Source of the DNA: Paracoccus wurundjeri
GTDB lineage: Bacteria > Pseudomonadota > Alphaproteobacteria > Rhodobacterales > Rhodobacteraceae
Reading direction: 5' to 3'
Length of the DNA stretch: 64,000 bases
Assembly: GCF_030678915.1 (NCBI RefSeq)
Contig: NZ_JAUUTZ010000005.1
Location: 166,399 to 230,398 of the forward strand
The notes beneath the pieces were generated by a model that was given only the letters and a program-made list of their open reading frames with translations, was not told the DNA's origin and did not search any database. Shown in pieces: positions 8,989 to 18,240 of the stretch (within the stretch, counting starts at the first letter, position 1; each line of letters starts with the position of its first letter). A program made the translations under genes and the position numbers.

Positions 8989-9690
8989 TCAGGCGACTGC
9001 AATGATCGAATAATCCGGCGTACCATTCCAAACAAGGTCCCAGGACCTGCCCGGGCGGACATTCTGGATTGCGCGGGGCTCGAAGCAAACCAGACAGTTT
9101 CCACCCGGCGCGGGTGCTCGCACAGATGGGTAAATCAGCCCGCGCGAGCCCTCTTGCCGCAGATGTTGAGCGAGGCTCTGACCTTCAGGATATCCGATGT
9201 CCGGATCCGCGTTGAGCGATGGATGATTCGGCTCATCGGTGATGTCATCGAACACGCCGATGAAATCCGCCAGCAACTCGACATAGCGGGCGCTGTCTAC
9301 AAACGACCCCGTGTAACCAAGTTCCCGCGTACGGTGCCACGCGACTTCGCTGACAGAGACCATGACGTCCCAGGCGCAATACCAGGCGCCACGCTCCTCG
9401 GAGTTGAAGCGGTTTCCGCCCGCTCGTGTATAGGTGAAGGCGGCGTTGACATGCGTGTCACCATAGATGCGCATGTCGCGGCTCCGGCGGTGCCAGGCAA
9501 GTTCGCGCGGATCGAGATGAGGGTTCCTGCCCCGCTCAGCCAGAAGGCGACCGCTGGTCAGCCCCTCGATCTCTGCAAGGATCTCGAACTCGTCGTCGGT
9601 ATCGACGAGATTCCGGAGCGCAGGCGGCTTGTGGTAAGTGGCGGGTAAAAGGCGAACGAGACCGCGATCGGAAATCCCGGTTTGTCTCAT
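8989..9690 (-). CDS. RES-domain toxin
   Basis: Product of 233 residues. The RES domain is seen from about residue 75 (DTHVNAAFTYTRAGGNRFNS, EERGAWYCAWDVMVSVSEVAWH) to the C-terminal half (GQSLAQHLRQEGSRGLIYPS, NCLVCFEPRAIQNV). RES toxins degrade cellular NAD+ by phosphorolysis or hydrolysis and stop growth. The ATG overlaps the antitoxin stop codon as ATGA, the order antitoxin-toxin being normal for this class. The protein is somewhat longer than many RES toxins, with about 60 extra N-terminal residues. No frameshift is seen; it appears intact. Confidence 0.83.
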   Translation of the reverse strand: MRQTGISDRGLVRLLPATYHKPPALRNLVDTDDEFEILAEIEGLTSGRLLAERGRNPHLDPRELAWHRRSRDMRIYGDTHVNAAFTYTRAGGNRFNSEERGAWYCAWDVMVSVSEVAWHRTRELGYTGSFVDSARYVELLADFIGVFDDITDEPNHPSLNADPDIGYPEGQSLAQHLRQEGSRGLIYPSVRAPAPGGNCLVCFEPRAIQNVRPGRSWDLVWNGTPDYSIIAVA

Positions 9691-10076
9691 GCGCCGCCAC
9701 GCAGAGCATCAAGATAGGTCCGGACGGCAAGAAGCTGGGGCAGACCACCCTCGATCACGGTGTCCAAAGGCCGGCTGCCGCCGAACAGGGGGCCAGTGTT
9801 CCGCCGCGTGAACCAGCGTCTTGCAAGTGGTTCGGAAAAATAGAGTTCGAGTGACTTGTAGATGCCAATTACCGCGCTGAGGCGCAGCAGTTGATCCTTG
9901 GTCAACTCTCCTGCGAAATCAGGTTTCTTGGCACGCTTCCATGTGCTTTCCGACATATCCGCAAGACCCGCCGCCTCTTTCAGGCTGAGGGCCCAGGCAT
10001 CGACAATGCGTGCATAGGCTTGCAGTGCAACCGCATTGATCCGAGCGGGTTCGCGGGTTTTGGCAACAACTTGCAT
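9687..10076 (-). CDS. Xre/MbcA/ParS-type antitoxin of the RES toxin
   Basis: Product of 129 residues. An N-terminal helix-turn-helix (LSLKEAAGLADMSESTWKRA) is followed by the toxin-binding DUF2384 part (LSAVIGIYKSLELYFSEPLA, RWFTRRNTGPLFGGSRPLDT, IEGGLPQLLAVRTYLDALRG). It should neutralise the downstream RES toxin and repress its own promoter. The ATG at 10076 has AAGGAG six bases upstream; a TTG seven codons earlier lies ahead of that site. It overlaps the toxin gene by four bases. Confidence 0.85.
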   Translation of the reverse strand: MQVVAKTREPARINAVALQAYARIVDAWALSLKEAAGLADMSESTWKRAKKPDFAGELTKDQLLRLSAVIGIYKSLELYFSEPLARRWFTRRNTGPLFGGSRPLDTVIEGGLPQLLAVRTYLDALRGGA

Positions 10077-10101
10077 CTCGATCTCCTTTGCGCCCAATAT
10101 A

Positions 10102-10147
10102 GTCCATATGGACCAAATGTAAAGTTCATATGATCCATATCATGTGA
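10102..10147. promoter_or_regulatory. candidate autoregulatory operator of the RES/Xre pair
   Basis: A perfect 12-bp palindrome GTCCATATGGAC lies at 10102-10113, and a related imperfect site (ATGATCCATATCAT, sharing TCCATAT) follows about 31 bases further at 10130-10143. Both are just upstream of the antitoxin start, the usual place for autorepression by an Xre-type antitoxin. Confidence 0.5.
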
Positions 10148-10297
10148 TCAAACCAGACCGCATCCGATCATGATCATCTTCGGCCTGAACGCTCTTCTTG
10201 TGAATCATCGCGGTCCTGGCCTGGCAGAAAGATGCCATCGTCGAAGGGTCGCATCATCAAAGCATGCTCGCTTATATTCCATAATTATAGATGATAG

Positions 10298-10326
10298 TTG
10301 ACACTTATGAATGCCATCCTTTTACT
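10298..10326 (+). promoter_or_regulatory. candidate sigma-70-like promoter of the peptide ABC operon
   Basis: TTGACA at 10298-10303 is followed after 17 bases by TTTACT at 10321-10326, about 50 bases before the binding-protein start codon. The surrounding sequence (10270-10350) is AT-rich. Only the -35 box matches consensus well. Confidence 0.3.
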
Positions 10327-10374
10327 CCCAATTACGAACTATACACCATTATAAGAGAATACAGGGAGCCTCAG

Positions 10375-11877
10375 ATGACATTCCGCGCCACATGTCTGGC
10401 CACCGTCTTCGCATTTTGCGCCGCCGGGCCGCTTGCCGCGCAGGGCAAGATCGACGTCGCCATCATCGGCGATCCGGATACGTTCGACCCGATGGTGTCG
10501 ACCAAGGATGTGGTCAGCATCGTCACCCAGCATTTCATGGAAACGCTTTATACCTTTGACGACAACTGGCAGGTGGTGCCCCTGCTGGCGTCGGATATGC
10601 CGACGATCAGCGAGGACGGCACCACCTATACGATCCCGCTGCGCGAGGGCGTCAGTTTCCACGATGGTTCAACCATGGATAGCGGCGATGTGGTCGCCTC
10701 GCTGAACCGCTGGAAAGAGGTCGCAAGCCGCGGCATGGCCATCGCCGACCAGATCAACGGCATCGAGGCCACCGGCCCGGCCGAGATCACCATCACCCTA
10801 AGCGAACCCTATGCACCGCTGACGACGCTGCTGGCCTTTTCCAATTCCGCAGCGGTAATCTATCCCGAAGAAATTCTGGCCGACGAGATCGACGAACCAA
10901 TCGGCACCGGCCCATACAAGATCAAAGCGCGCCAGCCCGACCAATATACGCAACTGGTCCCTTTCGACGACTACAGCCAGCCGGGTGCAGCTGCGGGCGA
11001 ACGCGCGCAGATCCCAGACGAAATACGCTTCATCCCGGTGCCGGACACCAATACGCGGATCGAGGGGCTGCTGTCGGGCCAGTTCGACTATGCCGACAGC
11101 CTGTCGACCGAAGCCTTTGAACGGATCGAAGCCTCTGACGTGGCCGAGCCGGTGCTGCTGGAACCTTTCGGCTGGTCGCTTTTCGCGGTGAATCACAAGA
11201 AGGGACTGATGACGGATCTGAACATCCGCCGGGCGGTGCAGGCTGCGCTTCCCTATGACGACATGCTGTTCGCGGCTTTCGGAGACGAGAAGTTCTTCCA
11301 GACCGACGGCGCACTTTATCCCGAGGGCTGGTCGTGGCACAATGAGGCGGGCACCGAGCTTTACAACCAGAACGACCCCGAAAAAGCGGCGGAATATCTG
11401 GAAGAGGCAGGCTATGACGGCCAGCCGCTGCGCATCCTGACCTCGCGTCAATATGAATTCCACTACCAGATGGCCGAAGTCGCCCGGATGGCGTTGGAAA
11501 TGGCCGGGTTCACCGTGCAGGTGGACGTGGTGGACTGGGCAACGCTGGCGCAGAATCGTGACAATCCGGACCTTTGGGACATCTATATCACCCACTCGCC
11601 CTTCCTGCCGGAACCGACCCTGACCTCGTCCCTCTTCGCAACCGCCCGGGAAGGCTGGGCCAATCCCGAGAAAGAAGAGATCCTTGACCGCTTCACCCGT
11701 GAAACAGACCCCGAGGCGCGCAAGGAAATCTATGCCGAACTGCAGCAAAAGGTCTACGAGGATGTCGGCCTGATCAAAATCGGCAATTTCAATGTCGTTC
11801 AGGGCAAATCACGGGCGTTATCGGGTGTGACCCCCTCGCCGTGGCCGGTTTTCTGGAACGCCAGGAAGGAACAGTAA
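10375..11877 (+). CDS. family 5 (peptide/opine-type) ABC substrate-binding protein
   Basis: Product of 500 residues. A Sec signal peptide (MTFRATCLATVFAFCAAGPLAAQG) is followed by the SBP_bac_5 fold (PDTFDPMVSTKDVVSIVTQH, YTIPLREGVSFHDGSTMDSG, GTGPYKIKARQPDQYTQLV, NIRRAVQAALPYDDMLFAAF). It binds its ligand in the periplasm and feeds the permeases encoded directly downstream. GGGAG precedes the ATG at 10375; the longer frame upstream has no signal-peptide character. It is first in an operon with two permeases, an amidohydrolase, two ATPases and a RidA protein; the neighbours suggest an N-acylated amino compound or modified peptide as ligand. Confidence 0.9.
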   Translation: MTFRATCLATVFAFCAAGPLAAQGKIDVAIIGDPDTFDPMVSTKDVVSIVTQHFMETLYTFDDNWQVVPLLASDMPTISEDGTTYTIPLREGVSFHDGSTMDSGDVVASLNRWKEVASRGMAIADQINGIEATGPAEITITLSEPYAPLTTLLAFSNSAAVIYPEEILADEIDEPIGTGPYKIKARQPDQYTQLVPFDDYSQPGAAAGERAQIPDEIRFIPVPDTNTRIEGLLSGQFDYADSLSTEAFERIEASDVAEPVLLEPFGWSLFAVNHKKGLMTDLNIRRAVQAALPYDDMLFAAFGDEKFFQTDGALYPEGWSWHNEAGTELYNQNDPEKAAEYLEEAGYDGQPLRILTSRQYEFHYQMAEVARMALEMAGFTVQVDVVDWATLAQNRDNPDLWDIYITHSPFLPEPTLTSSLFATAREGWANPEKEEILDRFTRETDPEARKEIYAELQQKVYEDVGLIKIGNFNVVQGKSRALSGVTPSPWPVFWNARKEQ

Positions 11878-11886
11878 AGCAAACCG

Positions 11887-11918
11887 GCAGGGCCGTGCGC
11901 CGCATTCCGCGGCCCTGC
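11887..11918 (+). promoter_or_regulatory. stem-loop after the binding-protein gene
   Basis: GCAGGGCCG and CGGCCCTGC form nine perfect pairs around a 14-base loop in the gap between the binding-protein and first permease genes. No T-run follows, so I read it as a stabiliser or partial attenuator that keeps the binding protein more abundant than the membrane proteins, a common arrangement in such operons. Confidence 0.55.
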
Positions 11919-11962
11919 AATCCACCCCGAAAGCAAGATCGCAACGGATCGAGTCTCCTCCC

Positions 11963-12904
11963 ATGCGCAGCTATCTTTTTCGCCGCCTGATCGGTTTGAT
12001 CGTCGTCATCTTTCTGGTGCTGACCATCGCCTTCGTGCTGGTCCGTCTGGCGCCGGGTGATCCAGCCTCGCTGATGCTGGGGCCGGACGCCACTCCGGAA
12101 GAAGTGATCGCCCTGCGCACAAGGCTGGGACTGGACCAGCCTATCGCAGTCCAATACCTGACCTTCCTGGGCAATGTCCTGCAAGGCGATCTGGGTCAAT
12201 CGCTGTTTTTCAATCAGTCGGTCACGTCTGTCCTCGCCAAGCGGGCGGAACCCACGATCTTTCTTGCCCTGTTCTCGCTGCTGGTGGCGCTGGTCATCGC
12301 CACGCCCATCGGCATCTGGGCGGCCTATCGGCGCGGCTCTATTCTGGACCAGACGTCGATCACCTCGGCGATGCTGGCCGCCTCGGTCCCCAGCTTCCTG
12401 ACCGGTCTGGTTTTCCAGCGCTATCTGGCCACCGATCTGGGCTGGTTCCCGGCCTCTGGATACGGTGATGCGGGCGCCAGCTTCGCCGAGCGGATGCGCC
12501 ATCTGATCCTGCCCGCGATCACGCTGGGCATCACCAATTCCGCACTGATCCTGCGCTTCACCCGCGCCTCGATGCTGGATATCCTGGGCGAGGATTACGT
12601 CCGCACCGCCCGCGCCAAGGGCATGACCGAGCGCCGGGTGGTGCTGCGCCACGCACTGAAGAACGCGGGCATCCCGATCATCACCGTTGTCGGCCTGACC
12701 TTCGCGCTGCTGGTCTCGGGCGCGGTGGTGACCGAGCGGGTCTTCAATCTGCCTGGCATGGGCAATCTGGTGGTGAATGCCGTGCTGCGCCGGGATTATC
12801 CGGTGATCCAGGGCACGCTGATCGTGGTCGCGGCGCTTTACGTGCTGGTGAATCTCGCCACCGATCTTCTTTACCTCGTCGTAGACAAAAGAGTGAAATA
12901 CTGA
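11963..12904 (+). CDS. peptide-type ABC permease, DppB/OppB family
   Basis: Product of 313 residues with about six membrane helices. It starts with the family N-terminus (MRSYLFRRLIGLIVVIFLVL, FVLVRLAPGDPASLMLG) and carries the ATPase-docking EAA region (YVRTARAKGMTERRVVLRHA, followed by LKNAGIPIITVVG). It forms the inner-membrane channel with the next gene product. Its stop codon overlaps the next start by one base (TGATG), so the two permeases are translationally coupled. Confidence 0.93.
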   Translation: MRSYLFRRLIGLIVVIFLVLTIAFVLVRLAPGDPASLMLGPDATPEEVIALRTRLGLDQPIAVQYLTFLGNVLQGDLGQSLFFNQSVTSVLAKRAEPTIFLALFSLLVALVIATPIGIWAAYRRGSILDQTSITSAMLAASVPSFLTGLVFQRYLATDLGWFPASGYGDAGASFAERMRHLILPAITLGITNSALILRFTRASMLDILGEDYVRTARAKGMTERRVVLRHALKNAGIPIITVVGLTFALLVSGAVVTERVFNLPGMGNLVVNAVLRRDYPVIQGTLIVVAALYVLVNLATDLLYLVVDKRVKY

Positions 12905-13767
12905 TGGCCGGTACTGCTTCCTCCACCGTCGTGGCGCCCAGCCTGCGCAGATTGTTGATGCAGCGGCCATCGGTCGTGATGGCGCTCGTGGTCTTCGTGG
13001 CGATCGCCACCGCCTGCTTCCTGCTGCCCGCCCTCGGCGTGACCAGCACCGGCGGCATGTCGGTCAGGAACCGCCTGACCGGTCCCGGCTCCGAATATCT
13101 TCTGGGCGCCGACGCTTTCGGCCGCGACGTCCTTGGCCGGCTTATGGTCGCGGGCCAGACCTCGCTGGGCATCGGGCTTGGGGTAGCGTTGCTGTCATCC
13201 GCCGCCGGGATCGTGATCGGCCTGATCGCGGGCTTCTTCCGCAGGCTGGATATGCCGCTGTCCCGGCTGATCGATGCCCTGATGGCCTTTCCCGATATCC
13301 TGCTGGCATTATCGCTGGTGGCGATCTTCGGCGGCTCGATGGGCAATGTGATCCTGGCGCTGTCCATCGTCTACACCCCGCGCATAGCCCGGATCGTCCG
13401 CGCCTCGACGCTGGTGATCCGCGAACTGCCCTATGTCGAGGCCGCCCGCGCCCTGGGCACCCGTACACCCACGATCATGGTGACGCATGTGCTGCGCAAT
13501 ATCGTTTCGCCGATCCTGGTCCAGGCAACCTTCATCTTCGCCTATTCCATGCTGGCCGAAGCCGGTCTGTCCTTTCTGGGCGTCGGCGTCGACCCGAAGA
13601 TCCCCACCTGGGGAATCATGGTGAACGAGGGCCGCCAATATATCGACAACGCCTTCTTCCTGATCCTCTTCCCCGGCCTCGCCATCGCGCTTTCGGTGCT
13701 GTTCCTGCAGATCGTCGGCGACGGGCTGCGCGACGCGCTGGACCCCAAACTTGCAAAGGAAACCTGA
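12904..13767 (+). CDS. peptide-type ABC permease, DppC/OppC family
   Basis: Product of 287 residues, with an N-terminal anchor helix, the OppC-typical segment (GPGSEYLLGADAFGRDVLGR) and the EAA region (YVEAARALGTRTPTIMVTHV) before LAEAGLSFLGVGVDPKIPTW. It is the second channel subunit and is translationally coupled to the first permease. Its stop codon is immediately followed by the GTG start of the amidohydrolase gene. Confidence 0.93.
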   Translation: MAGTASSTVVAPSLRRLLMQRPSVVMALVVFVAIATACFLLPALGVTSTGGMSVRNRLTGPGSEYLLGADAFGRDVLGRLMVAGQTSLGIGLGVALLSSAAGIVIGLIAGFFRRLDMPLSRLIDALMAFPDILLALSLVAIFGGSMGNVILALSIVYTPRIARIVRASTLVIRELPYVEAARALGTRTPTIMVTHVLRNIVSPILVQATFIFAYSMLAEAGLSFLGVGVDPKIPTWGIMVNEGRQYIDNAFFLILFPGLAIALSVLFLQIVGDGLRDALDPKLAKET

Positions 13768-13768
13768 C

Positions 13769-14893
13769 GTGCCGCTGAAACTGATCAATTTCAAAGCCAT
13801 GGGCTTTGATTCCGCGCCCGAAGAGATCTGCATCGACGCGTCCGGAAATATCTCGGCAAGTCCCGCCGAAGGCGCCGAGACGCTGGATCTCGGTGGTGCT
13901 TACCTGTCACCCGGCTGGTGCGACCTGCATGTTCATGTCTGGCATGGCGGCACCGATATTTCCGTCCGCGCATCGGAAGCCGGCCGCCCCACCGGAGTCA
14001 CTGCGATGGCCGATGCCGGATCGGCGGGCGAGGCCAGTTTTCACGGCTTGCGCGAATATGTGATCGACCCGGCAAGCGAGACGATCAAGGCTTTCCTGAA
14101 CATCGGCTCGATCGGTCTTGTCGCCTGCAACCGCGTGCCGGAACTGACCGACTGGCGCTCCATCGACATCGACAGGACGCTTGCGGTGATCGAAGCCAAT
14201 CGCGACGTCATATGCGGCATCAAGGTGCGGGCCTCGGGGGTCATCGTCGGAAGCTGGGGGATCACCCCGGCCAAGATCGCCAAGCGCGTGGCCGAAATGG
14301 TGAACATGCCGCTGATGGTGCATGTCGGCGAGCCCCCTCCCCTGATCGACGAGGTGTTCGAGCTGCTGACGCCCGGCGATATCGTCACCCATTGCTTCAA
14401 CGGCAAGGCGGCAGGCTCGATCCGGGACACCGAGGCGCTGTTCAGGATGGCGCAGGATATGGCCGGGCGCGGCATCCTGATGGATATCGGCCATGGCGGC
14501 GCATCCTTCAATTTCAGGACCGCGCGGGATTCCATCGCCGACGGGCTGCGGCCCTTCTCGATCTCGACCGATCTGCACCAACGGTCGATGGAAAAACCCG
14601 TCTATGACATGGCAACCACGATCTCGAAGCTTCTGGCCGTGGGGCTGAGCTTCGAGGATTGTATCGAAGCCACCACCAATGCTCCGCGCTCGGTCCTCGG
14701 CCTTTCCGGCAGGGACGGGCTGACACCCGGCAAGCGGGCCGATTTCACGGTTTTCGATCTGGAGGATGCACATATCGACGTGATGGACAGTCAGGGCAAT
14801 CACATGGTCATGGACCGGGTGATCGAACCGCGCATGACCGTTCTGGGCGATGACGCCCGGCCCGCCGCACGGCGTCTGCCGCCGGAAATCTGA
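13769..14893 (+). CDS. amidohydrolase/deacetylase-family metallohydrolase
   Basis: Product of 374 residues of the amidohydrolase superfamily, the group known as EF_0837/AHA_3915 or Atu3266-like, some of which remove acyl groups from N-acyl-D-amino acids or esters. Metal ligands are visible: H54 and H56 (DLHVHVW), a probable carboxylated Lys K152 (GIKVRAS), H185 (MVHVGEPP), H208 (VTHCFNG) and the catalytic D268 (STDLHQRS). It has no signal peptide and acts in the cytosol. The start is most likely GTG at 13769, preceded by AAAGGAAA and one base after the permease stop. Members of this group are often next to a SelA-like PLP lyase, as here (18241). Confidence 0.85.
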   Translation: MPLKLINFKAMGFDSAPEEICIDASGNISASPAEGAETLDLGGAYLSPGWCDLHVHVWHGGTDISVRASEAGRPTGVTAMADAGSAGEASFHGLREYVIDPASETIKAFLNIGSIGLVACNRVPELTDWRSIDIDRTLAVIEANRDVICGIKVRASGVIVGSWGITPAKIAKRVAEMVNMPLMVHVGEPPPLIDEVFELLTPGDIVTHCFNGKAAGSIRDTEALFRMAQDMAGRGILMDIGHGGASFNFRTARDSIADGLRPFSISTDLHQRSMEKPVYDMATTISKLLAVGLSFEDCIEATTNAPRSVLGLSGRDGLTPGKRADFTVFDLEDAHIDVMDSQGNHMVMDRVIEPRMTVLGDDARPAARRLPPEI

Positions 14894-14908
14894 CGGAAGG
14901 AGAACGCG

Positions 14909-15910
14909 ATGGAGATGCCTGACGAAACGATCCTGTCAGTCGAGGGATTGCGGGTCGGCTTTGGCCGCGGCCCCGCGGCCGTCACCGCCCTGCGCGATGT
15001 CAGCTTTACCCTGGCCCGGGGCCGAACGCTGGCATTGGTGGGTGAAAGCGGATCAGGCAAGTCTGTCACCTCGCTGGCACTGATGGGGCTGCTGCCGCCA
15101 TCGGGCAGAATTCTGTCGGGCCGGTTGAATTTCCGTGGCCGCGACGGCAAGATCACCGATCTGACCCGGCTGGACGCGGCTGGTTATCGCCGCCTGCGCG
15201 GTCCTGGCCTGTCCATGATCTTTCAAGAGCCGATGTCATCGCTGAATCCGCTCTTTACCATCGGCGACCAGATCGGCGAGATGCTTCTGCTGCATGGAAA
15301 TCTTTCGGCCACCGCGCGCGACAAGCGGGTGATCGAGATGCTGGAGCTGGTCGAAATCCCCGGCGCTGCAGCCCGTGCCAGGGCCTACCCACATGAATTA
15401 TCGGGCGGCATGCGTCAGCGGGTGATGATCGCCATGGGCCTGATCTGCAACCCCGATCTGTTGATCGCGGACGAGCCCACGACGGCGCTGGACGTCACCA
15501 TTCAGGCGCAAATTCTTGACCTGATGTGCAGACTTCAGCGTGAACTGGGCATGTCGATCCTGTTCATTACCCATGACATGGGCGTTGTGGCGGAAATGGC
15601 CGATGACGTCGCGGTCATGTATGCGGGCGCAGTCGTGGAGCAGGCCGGGGTTCTGGACCTGTTCGACCATACCCGCCACCCATATACGCAAGGATTGCTG
15701 ACATCGATCCCCCGCGAAGATCTGCCGGCGGATGAACGGCTGGTGCCGATCCCCGGTTCGGTTCCTGCCCTGGCGGCGCTTCCGCCGGGATGCGCCTTCG
15801 CGCCACGGTGCAGCCATGCACAGCCGGAATGCCGGCAGAAAGTTTCCCTTGAGGAAAAGGCGCATGGTCACCTGTCCGCCTGCATCTTCGATTTTGCGGG
15901 GGCGGCATGA
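14909..15910 (+). CDS. peptide-type ABC ATPase, DppD/OppD family
   Basis: Product of 333 residues. Walker A (GESGSGKS), signature (LSGGMRQRV), Walker B ([12 protein letters not shown]) and the C-terminal Opp/Dpp extension with Cys residues ([17 protein letters not shown]), which in this family may bind an iron-sulfur cluster. It powers import with the next gene product. The stop overlaps the next ATG as ATGA. GGAAGGAG precedes the ATG at 14909. Confidence 0.93.
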   Translation: MEMPDETILSVEGLRVGFGRGPAAVTALRDVSFTLARGRTLALVGESGSGKSVTSLALMGLLPPSGRILSGRLNFRGRDGKITDLTRLDAAGYRRLRGPGLSMIFQEPMSSLNPLFTIGDQIGEMLLLHGNLSATARDKRVIEMLELVEIPGAAARARAYPHELSGGMRQRVMIAMGLICNPDLLIADEPTTALDVTIQAQILDLMCRLQRELGMSILFITHDMGVVAEMADDVAVMYAGAVVEQAGVLDLFDHTRHPYTQGLLTSIPREDLPADERLVPIPGSVPALAALPPGCAFAPRCSHAQPECRQKVSLEEKAHGHLSACIFDFAGAA

Positions 15911-16869
15911 GCGACGCACTGCTTCAAATCCGCAACCTGACCAAGCGGTTCGAGACAGCCTCGGGCACCGTTCACGCGGTCGAAGATGTCAGCTTCGACA
16001 TTCCCCGCGGCTCGATCATGGGGCTCGTCGGCGAAAGCGGTTCGGGCAAGACGACCCTGGGCCGGACGCTTCTGCGGCTGGTCGAGCCGACCAGCGGCGA
16101 AATCCGCTTCGATGGCACCGATATCACCGGACTGGACGACCGGAGCATGCGCGACATGCGCCGGCGAATGCAGATCATCTTTCAGGATCCCGTATCCTCG
16201 CTGAACCCACGGCTGAAGGTCGGCGACCTGATCGCCGAGGGGCTGCGCGCCTTCGGTATCGGCAGGCGGCGCGAGCGCCGCGACCGGGTGGCGGCGCTGC
16301 TGGAAGAGGTCGGCCTCAGCCCCGATCACATGAACCGTTATCCGCACGCCTTCTCGGGCGGGCAGCGGCAGCGCATCGGAATTGCGCGGGCGCTGGCACT
16401 GGAACCGGAATTCATCGTCGCCGACGAAAGCGTTTCGGCGCTGGACGTGTCGATTCAGGCGCAGGTGCTGAACCTGCTGCTTGATCTGCGCGAAAGGCGG
16501 AATCTGACCATGCTGTTCATCGCCCATGACCTGTCGGTAGTGAATTATCTCTGCGATCGGGTTGCGGTACTGTATCTGGGCAGGTTGATGGAAATCGGGC
16601 CAACGAACGCCATCCAGCACGTCTCGGCCCATCCCTACACACGGGCACTGAATTCAGCGATCCCAAGGCCGGATCCGCGCGCCGCCCGGACCCGAACGCT
16701 TCTGGAAGGCGATATTCCCAGCCCGCTGGTCCCTCCGTCGGGCTGCGTCTTCCGCACCCGCTGCCCGCATGCCGCCGAACTTTGCGCCTCGGGCATACCT
16801 GACGCGCATGTTCTGGACGGCCAACACCAAAGTTACTGCAAGAGAACCGAGGACCTTTATGGACACTGA
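15907..16869 (+). CDS. peptide-type ABC ATPase, DppF/OppF family
   Basis: Product of 320 residues with Walker A (GESGSGKT), signature (FSGGQRQRI), Walker B ([12 protein letters not shown]) and the C-terminal Cys-containing Opp/Dpp extension ([16 protein letters not shown]). It pairs with the preceding ATPase. The last 11 bases overlap the start of the RidA-family gene, so the three genes are coupled. Confidence 0.93.
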   Translation: MSDALLQIRNLTKRFETASGTVHAVEDVSFDIPRGSIMGLVGESGSGKTTLGRTLLRLVEPTSGEIRFDGTDITGLDDRSMRDMRRRMQIIFQDPVSSLNPRLKVGDLIAEGLRAFGIGRRRERRDRVAALLEEVGLSPDHMNRYPHAFSGGQRQRIGIARALALEPEFIVADESVSALDVSIQAQVLNLLLDLRERRNLTMLFIAHDLSVVNYLCDRVAVLYLGRLMEIGPTNAIQHVSAHPYTRALNSAIPRPDPRAARTRTLLEGDIPSPLVPPSGCVFRTRCPHAAELCASGIPDAHVLDGQHQSYCKRTEDLYGH

Positions 16870-17368
16870 CGCGTTAGCGACCACCCCCGAGACCCGCCTT
16901 ACCGCTTTGGGCATCACCCTCCCCGGGGCCGCCCCTTCGCCGATCGGGTCTTTTCGCAATATCCGCTGTTCGGGCAACATGATCTACGTCTCGGGACAGG
17001 GACCGGTTCACGCCGATGGCACGCTGATCCGTGGCAAGGTCGGAAGCGAAGTGACGGCCGAGGAAGCCCGCGAACATGCGAAACTGGTTGCGCTCAACAT
17101 TCTGTCGGCACTGCGCGACGCGCTTGGCTCTCTGGATCGGGTGCGTGGCGTGGTCAAGCTGCTGGGACTGGTCAATGCCGACCCAGATTTCGAGCGACAC
17201 CCTTTCGTCATCGATGGCGCCTCGGATCTGCTGGCCCAGATCTTCGGTAAAAACGGCATTCATGCGCGGTCGTCCTTCGGGGTCGGATCATTGCCCAACC
17301 GCATCCCGGTCGAGATCGAGGCGATTTTCGAAATATCGCCCCAACCCGCCGACGATCAACCGCGATGA
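16859..17368 (+). CDS. RidA/YjgF-family protein
   Basis: Product of 169 residues. The RidA fold is recognisable ([60 protein letters not shown], and the C-terminal [20 protein letters not shown]). RidA proteins hydrolyse reactive enamine/imine intermediates released by PLP-dependent ammonia-eliminating enzymes, which fits the SelA-like PLP enzyme encoded nearby at 18241. The ATG at 16859 lies inside the upstream ATPase gene and follows GAGGA. The 3' end overlaps the convergent IclR gene by 13 bases. Confidence 0.87.
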   Translation: MDTDALATTPETRLTALGITLPGAAPSPIGSFRNIRCSGNMIYVSGQGPVHADGTLIRGKVGSEVTAEEAREHAKLVALNILSALRDALGSLDRVRGVVKLLGLVNADPDFERHPFVIDGASDLLAQIFGKNGIHARSSFGVGSLPNRIPVEIEAIFEISPQPADDQPR

Positions 17369-18159
17369 TGCACGCCAAGCGCCCTTTCCACCGACCTTGC
17401 GGCCTCGCGCACCTTGCGCGAAACCAGCTCGAACTTCTCGGGCACACGATGTTTGGGCATGACCACAGACAAGGTCAGTTCACAGGTGCCGTCCTGCCCC
17501 CGAACCGGCGCGGCGATGCAGGCCACCTGATCCTCGGAGGTGTCGATCTGGACCGACAGCCCTTCAAGGAAATCGGCCCGCGACATCTGGGCCAGTTTGA
17601 CCGGATCGGTCTCGGCCAGCCCGGTATTCGACGGCCGCGCGCAGTCGCGGAACACGGCCAGCCGCGCATGATCGGGCAGATGTCCGATCAGCAGCCGTCC
17701 CGAAGCCGTCCAGTTCAACGGCACCCGCGTTCCGACATCCGAAGTGACGCGAAACGGCCCGGTGCCCTCGGCCATCGCAATCACCTGCATCATGCCTTCG
17801 TCGCGGGCGCAGATCTGCACCATCTCGCCCACCTGTTCATTCAGTGCAAACATCGCCCGTTCGGCCTCGCTGAAGGCGCTCATCCGGGCGCGATAGGCAA
17901 GACCGTAGCGCATCAGGCGCGGCCCCAGCCAGACACGGCCATCACCGCTGCGCGACAGCATCATCCTTTCCTCGAGCTCATCAATCAACTTGTAAACCGT
18001 CGAGGGCGGCGCTCCGGCCATCTTGGCCAGTTCATAGGCGGTCATCGGGCGGTGCCACTCGGTCAGGATGTCGAGGATCTGCAGCGCCCTATCCATGCCG
18101 CTCCTGCGCGATCGGCGCGCAGGCGTGTCTGTTTCCTCTGCCGCTTCAATGCCCATCAC
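17356..18159 (-). CDS. IclR family transcriptional regulator
   Basis: Product of 267 residues. The winged helix is at about residues 20-85 (DRALQILDILTEWHRPMTAY, ELAKMAGAPPSTVYKLIDEL) and the GAF-like effector domain follows (LIGHLPDHARLAVFRDCARP, VACIAAPVRGQDGTCELTLS). It is transcribed away from the PLP-enzyme gene at 18241; the 81 bases between them hold an inverted repeat that could be its operator. It likely controls the whole uptake and degradation cluster from 10375 to 19464. Confidence 0.9.
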   Translation of the reverse strand: MMGIEAAEETDTPARRSRRSGMDRALQILDILTEWHRPMTAYELAKMAGAPPSTVYKLIDELEERMMLSRSGDGRVWLGPRLMRYGLAYRARMSAFSEAERAMFALNEQVGEMVQICARDEGMMQVIAMAEGTGPFRVTSDVGTRVPLNWTASGRLLIGHLPDHARLAVFRDCARPSNTGLAETDPVKLAQMSRADFLEGLSVQIDTSEDQVACIAAPVRGQDGTCELTLSVVMPKHRVPEKFELVSRKVREAARSVERALGVHHRG

Positions 18160-18191
18160 ATCGCACTCCCAACAATATCCACAATTTCGGC

Positions 18192-18208
18192 ATAACTATC
18201 GCAGTTAT
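18192..18208. promoter_or_regulatory. inverted repeat in the IclR/PLP-enzyme divergent promoter
   Basis: ATAACT and AGTTAT flank five bases (ATCGC). The site lies between the divergent IclR and PLP-enzyme genes, 33 bases before the PLP-enzyme ATG, so it is a candidate operator. The half-site is the same as in the palindrome at 7743-7762, with shorter spacing. Confidence 0.4.
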
Positions 18209-18240
18209 GGAATTCATCACAAGGATCAAAAGAGAGTACC

